From positions 2,981,501-3,045,500 of the forward strand of contig NC_010581.1 in assembly GCF_000019845.1 (NCBI RefSeq): a DNA stretch of 64,000 bases, in the 5' to 3' direction. The notes under the pieces were generated by a model. The model had not been told where the DNA came from and ran no database searches. It saw only the letters and a program-made list of their open reading frames with translations. This document shows positions 61,189 through 64,000 of this stretch, one piece after another. Position numbers and translations under genes: made by a program. The stretch is from Beijerinckia indica subsp. indica ATCC 9039. GTDB taxonomy: Bacteria; Pseudomonadota; Alphaproteobacteria; Rhizobiales; Beijerinckiaceae. Every line of letters begins with the position of its first letter. Position 1 is the first letter of the stretch.

Positions 61189-64000
61189 GCCAAAAGCCCC
61201 ATTCTTCCATTGGCCAGACCGAGAAAAAAACCCAGGCGCGCGTCGTCGCTCTTTTCCGCGACCAGCTCGGCTATGATTATCTTGGCAACTGGATCGATCG
61301 CGAAAACAACCGCAATATCGAGGAAGCCTATCTCCGGCCCTTTCTCAAAACGCGCGGATATGACGAGGCGCTGATCAGCCGCGCCCTTTATGAACTCAAT
61401 AAAGCCGCGACCGATCAATCCCGCAGCCTCTACGATGTCAATCGTTCCGTCTATGATCTCTTGCGCTATGGCGTGAAGGTAAAGGCCGATGTGGGCGAGA
61501 CGACGCAAACCGTCTGGCTGATCGATTGGAAGAATTTTGCCGCCAACCATTTCGCTATCGCCGAGGAAGTGGCAGTCAAGCCCGCGAGCGCTTCCGACAA
61601 AAGCACAGCGAAAGCCTGGGGGAAACGCCCCGATGTGGTGATTTATGTCAACGGCATCGCGCTCGCCGTGCTGGAACTCAAGCGCTCGACGGTTGCGATC
61701 TCACAAGGCATTCGCCAGAATCTCGACAACCAGAAGAAGGTTTTTATCCAACACTTCTTCACCACCATGCAGCTGATCATGGCGGGCAGTGACAGCGAGG
61801 GTCTGCGTTATGGCGTGATCGAAACGCCCGAGAAATATTATCTCGCTTGGAAGGAAGAAAGCCCGGTCCAAAATCCTCTCGATCGCGCGCTGCTTCAACT
61901 CTGTGAAAAATCGCGTTTCCTGGAACTGATTCACGATTTCATTGTCTTCGACGCCGGCACGAAAAAGACCTGCCGTCAGAACCAATATTTTGGCGTGCAT
62001 GCGGCGCAAGACCATGTTCGCCGCCGTGAAGGTGGGATCATCTGGCACACGCAAGGCTCAGGCAAAAGCCTGACCATGGTCTGGCTCGCGAAATGGATAC
62101 GCGAGCATGTGAAGGATGCGCGCGTACTCATCATCACCGACCGGACCGAACTCGACGAGCAGATCGAGAAAGTGTTCAAGGGCATCAATGAGGAGATCGT
62201 CCGTGCCAAAAGTGGCGCCGATCTCGTCGCCAAACTAAACGACACGAATCCCTGGCTTCTATGCTCGCTGATCCACAAATTCCGTGGCAGGGAAGATGAA
62301 GAGGGTGATGTCCCCGGCTATATCGAGGAAGTCCGCGAGGCGCTGCCGAAGGATTTCCGCGCCAAGGGCGATATTTTTGTCTTCGTGGACGAATGCCATC
62401 GCACGCAAAGCGGCGCCTTGCACGACGCTATGAAGGCTATTCTACCGAGCGCCATGTTCATAGGTTTCACCGGCACGCCACTTTTGAAGGCGGATAAGAA
62501 AACCAGTCTCGAAATCTTTGGCCCCTATATCCATACCTATAAATTCGATGAAGCGGTGAGCGATGGCGTCGTGCTCGATCTGCGTTATGAGGCGCGCGAC
62601 ATCGACCAGAACATCACCTCGCCCACCAAGATCGACCAATGGTTCGCGGCCAAGACCAAGGGATTGACCGATCTCGCCAGGGCGCAGTTGAAACAGCGCT
62701 GGGGCACTTTGAAGAAAGTGCTCTCGAGTCAATCGCGTTTGGAAAAAATTGTTGAAGACATCCTTCTCGATTTTGCGCTCAAGGATCGGCTGGCGGGCGG
62801 ACGCGGCAACGCGATGCTCGTTTCATCCAGCATTTATCAAGCGTGTAAATTCTATGAATTGTTTGACAAGACCGAGCTCTCCAGTAAATGCGCGATCATT
62901 ACCTCCTATAAGCCGTCACCCAATGATCTGAAAGGAGAGGACAGCGGCGAAGGTCTGACGGAGCGGTTGCGGCAATATGAAATCTACAACAAAATGCTTG
63001 AGGGCCGAGACCCGGAGACCTTCGAGAAGGAGGTGAAGAAAAAATTCATCGATGAACCAGGACAGATGAAGCTTCTAATCGTGGTGGACAAGCTTCTGAC
63101 CGGCTTCGATGCACCTTCAGCGACCTATCTCTATATCGACAAGCACATGCAGGATCATGGCCTGTTCCAGGCCATTTGCCGCGTGAACCGTCTTGATGGG
63201 GATGATAAGGAATATGGCTACATCATAGACTACAAGGATCTTTTCAAAAGCCTCGAAAGCTCGATCAAGGATTATACTGCCGAGGCTTTTGAAGGCTATG
63301 ATAAAGCGGATGTCGCCGGCCTTTTATCCGACCGGCTTGAAAAGGCGCGCGAAAGGCTGGATGAAGCCCTCGAAGCGGTGCGCGCACTCTGTGAACCTGT
63401 TGAAGCGCCTCGTGACACAGCGGCTTTCCTTCAATTCTTCTGCGCGAAAGACACAGCCGATAAAACCGCACTGAAGGAAAACGAACCGAAACGGCTCACC
63501 CTCTACAAGCTGGTCGCCTCTCTGCTGCGCGCCTATGCCGATATCGCGAACGAAATGCCAGAAGCGGGCTATAGCGATGCTGAAATCGCGGCGATCAAGG
63601 CCGAAGTCGATCATTTCACGCACGTCCGCGATGAAGTAAAGCTCGCAAGCGGCGATTATATCGATCTCAAAATGTATGAGCCGGCGATGCGGCACCTGAT
63701 CGACACCTATATCCGGGCAGACGAAAGCAGGCTGATTTCCGCCTTCGACGATATGTCGTTGGTGCAGATGATCGTCGAGCGCGGAGCGGATGCGGTGGAT
63801 GCCTTGCCGAAGGGCATTCGCGAAAACAAGGAAGCCGTCGCCGAAACAATTGAAAACAATGTGCGTAAGCTTATCATCGAAGAAACGCCGATCAATCCGA
63901 AATATTATGAAACTATGTCGGATCTTCTGGATGCGCTGATCGTTCAGCGCAAACAGCAGGCGATTGCCTATGAGCAATATCTCGCGGAAATCGTCGCGCT
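61185..64000 (+). CDS. hsdR: Type I restriction endonuclease subunit, partial at window end
   Basis: The frame is open from ATG 61185, in ATGA overlap with hsdS, to the last base of the window without a stop (938 codons so far; the family usually has about 1000-1100). The N-terminal nuclease domain has Asp at about 150 in RPDVVIYVNG and AVLELKRS (E164-x-K166). The motor domain has Walker A WHTQGSGKSLTM (about 287-298), DECHRTQ (about 402) and FIGFTGTPLLKAD, followed by motif V/VI parts LLIVVDKLLTGFDAPSATYL and QAICRVNRLDGD. All residues needed for cleavage and translocation appear present. It would cut unmodified incoming DNA together with HsdM and HsdS. Confidence 0.93.
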   Translation, partial: MSQKPHSSIGQTEKKTQARVVALFRDQLGYDYLGNWIDRENNRNIEEAYLRPFLKTRGYDEALISRALYELNKAATDQSRSLYDVNRSVYDLLRYGVKVKADVGETTQTVWLIDWKNFAANHFAIAEEVAVKPASASDKSTAKAWGKRPDVVIYVNGIALAVLELKRSTVAISQGIRQNLDNQKKVFIQHFFTTMQLIMAGSDSEGLRYGVIETPEKYYLAWKEESPVQNPLDRALLQLCEKSRFLELIHDFIVFDAGTKKTCRQNQYFGVHAAQDHVRRREGGIIWHTQGSGKSLTMVWLAKWIREHVKDARVLIITDRTELDEQIEKVFKGINEEIVRAKSGADLVAKLNDTNPWLLCSLIHKFRGREDEEGDVPGYIEEVREALPKDFRAKGDIFVFVDECHRTQSGALHDAMKAILPSAMFIGFTGTPLLKADKKTSLEIFGPYIHTYKFDEAVSDGVVLDLRYEARDIDQNITSPTKIDQWFAAKTKGLTDLARAQLKQRWGTLKKVLSSQSRLEKIVEDILLDFALKDRLAGGRGNAMLVSSSIYQACKFYELFDKTELSSKCAIITSYKPSPNDLKGEDSGEGLTERLRQYEIYNKMLEGRDPETFEKEVKKKFIDEPGQMKLLIVVDKLLTGFDAPSATYLYIDKHMQDHGLFQAICRVNRLDGDDKEYGYIIDYKDLFKSLESSIKDYTAEAFEGYDKADVAGLLSDRLEKARERLDEALEAVRALCEPVEAPRDTAAFLQFFCAKDTADKTALKENEPKRLTLYKLVASLLRAYADIANEMPEAGYSDAEIAAIKAEVDHFTHVRDEVKLASGDYIDLKMYEPAMRHLIDTYIRADESRLISAFDDMSLVQMIVERGADAVDALPKGIRENKEAVAETIENNVRKLIIEETPINPKYYETMSDLLDALIVQRKQQAIAYEQYLAEIVA

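Noticed and set aside
1..64000. CRISPR array or phage structural genes
   Set aside because: No regularly spaced direct repeats were seen, and no capsid, tail, terminase or portal-like protein appears in any frame.

Overview
The window looks like chromosome or plasmid DNA of an alphaproteobacterium of the order Hyphomicrobiales (Rhizobiales), perhaps near Beijerinckiaceae. This rests on protein style, on the mixture of IS5/427, IS630, IS66, IS6, IS701, IS481 and ISKra4 remnants, and on the xanthan/acetan-like polysaccharide genes. The genus is a guess. Much of the window is accessory DNA: more than twenty broken transposase or recombinase pieces separate blocks of intact genes that differ visibly in base composition.

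Left block (1-6 kb): a truncated LysR gene, nested IS5/IS701/IS3 wrecks, one apparently complete IS630 element with an A7 frameshift site, and an AraC-type regulator. Catabolic block (6.1-14.3 kb, + strand): FMN-type 2-hydroxy-acid oxidase, DJ-1/PfpI protein, RutA-like flavin-dependent monooxygenase, flavin reductase, fumarylacetoacetate-hydrolase-family enzyme, an FMN riboswitch followed by ribB, a broken ABC substrate-binding gene and an outer-membrane channel-like protein. The genes look like one flavin-heavy oxidative pathway for an unknown small molecule, with its own FMN supply. A G+C-rich cassette follows (15.2-18.4 kb): quinone-oxidoreductase-like dehydrogenase and MFS exporter (ATGA overlap), with a divergent LysR regulator.

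Exopolysaccharide block (21-46.4 kb): ugd, a ModE-type regulator, mannose-1-phosphate guanylyltransferase, a GT4 glycosyltransferase fused to a GH10 xylanase-type hydrolase, a Wzc/GumC-type tyrosine kinase, two further GT4 enzymes, a WecG/GumM glycosyltransferase, two membrane acyltransferases, a Wzx-type flippase, UDP-glucuronate epimerase, a VpsF-like polymerase and a small exported protein. Together they could make, decorate, flip and polymerise a glucuronate- and possibly mannose-containing heteropolysaccharide. No initiating GumD/WcaJ-type phosphoglycosyltransferase and no Wza/GumB outer-membrane exporter is present, so these must lie elsewhere. The block is bracketed by inverted copies of one IS5-type end and by relics of two related serine recombinases.

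Right block (51.8-64 kb): an integrative island. A 50-bp piece of the 3' half of a tRNA with anticodon CAT marks its left end, followed by a tyrosine integrase, a HicAB toxin-antitoxin pair with a perfect 34-bp palindromic operator, small hypothetical genes, an excisionase-like HTH protein, a translationally coupled 31-codon ORF, a RepA/RecA-like ATPase with one in-frame TGA, and a type I restriction-modification operon hsdM-hsdS-hsdR. The hsdR gene runs off the right edge.
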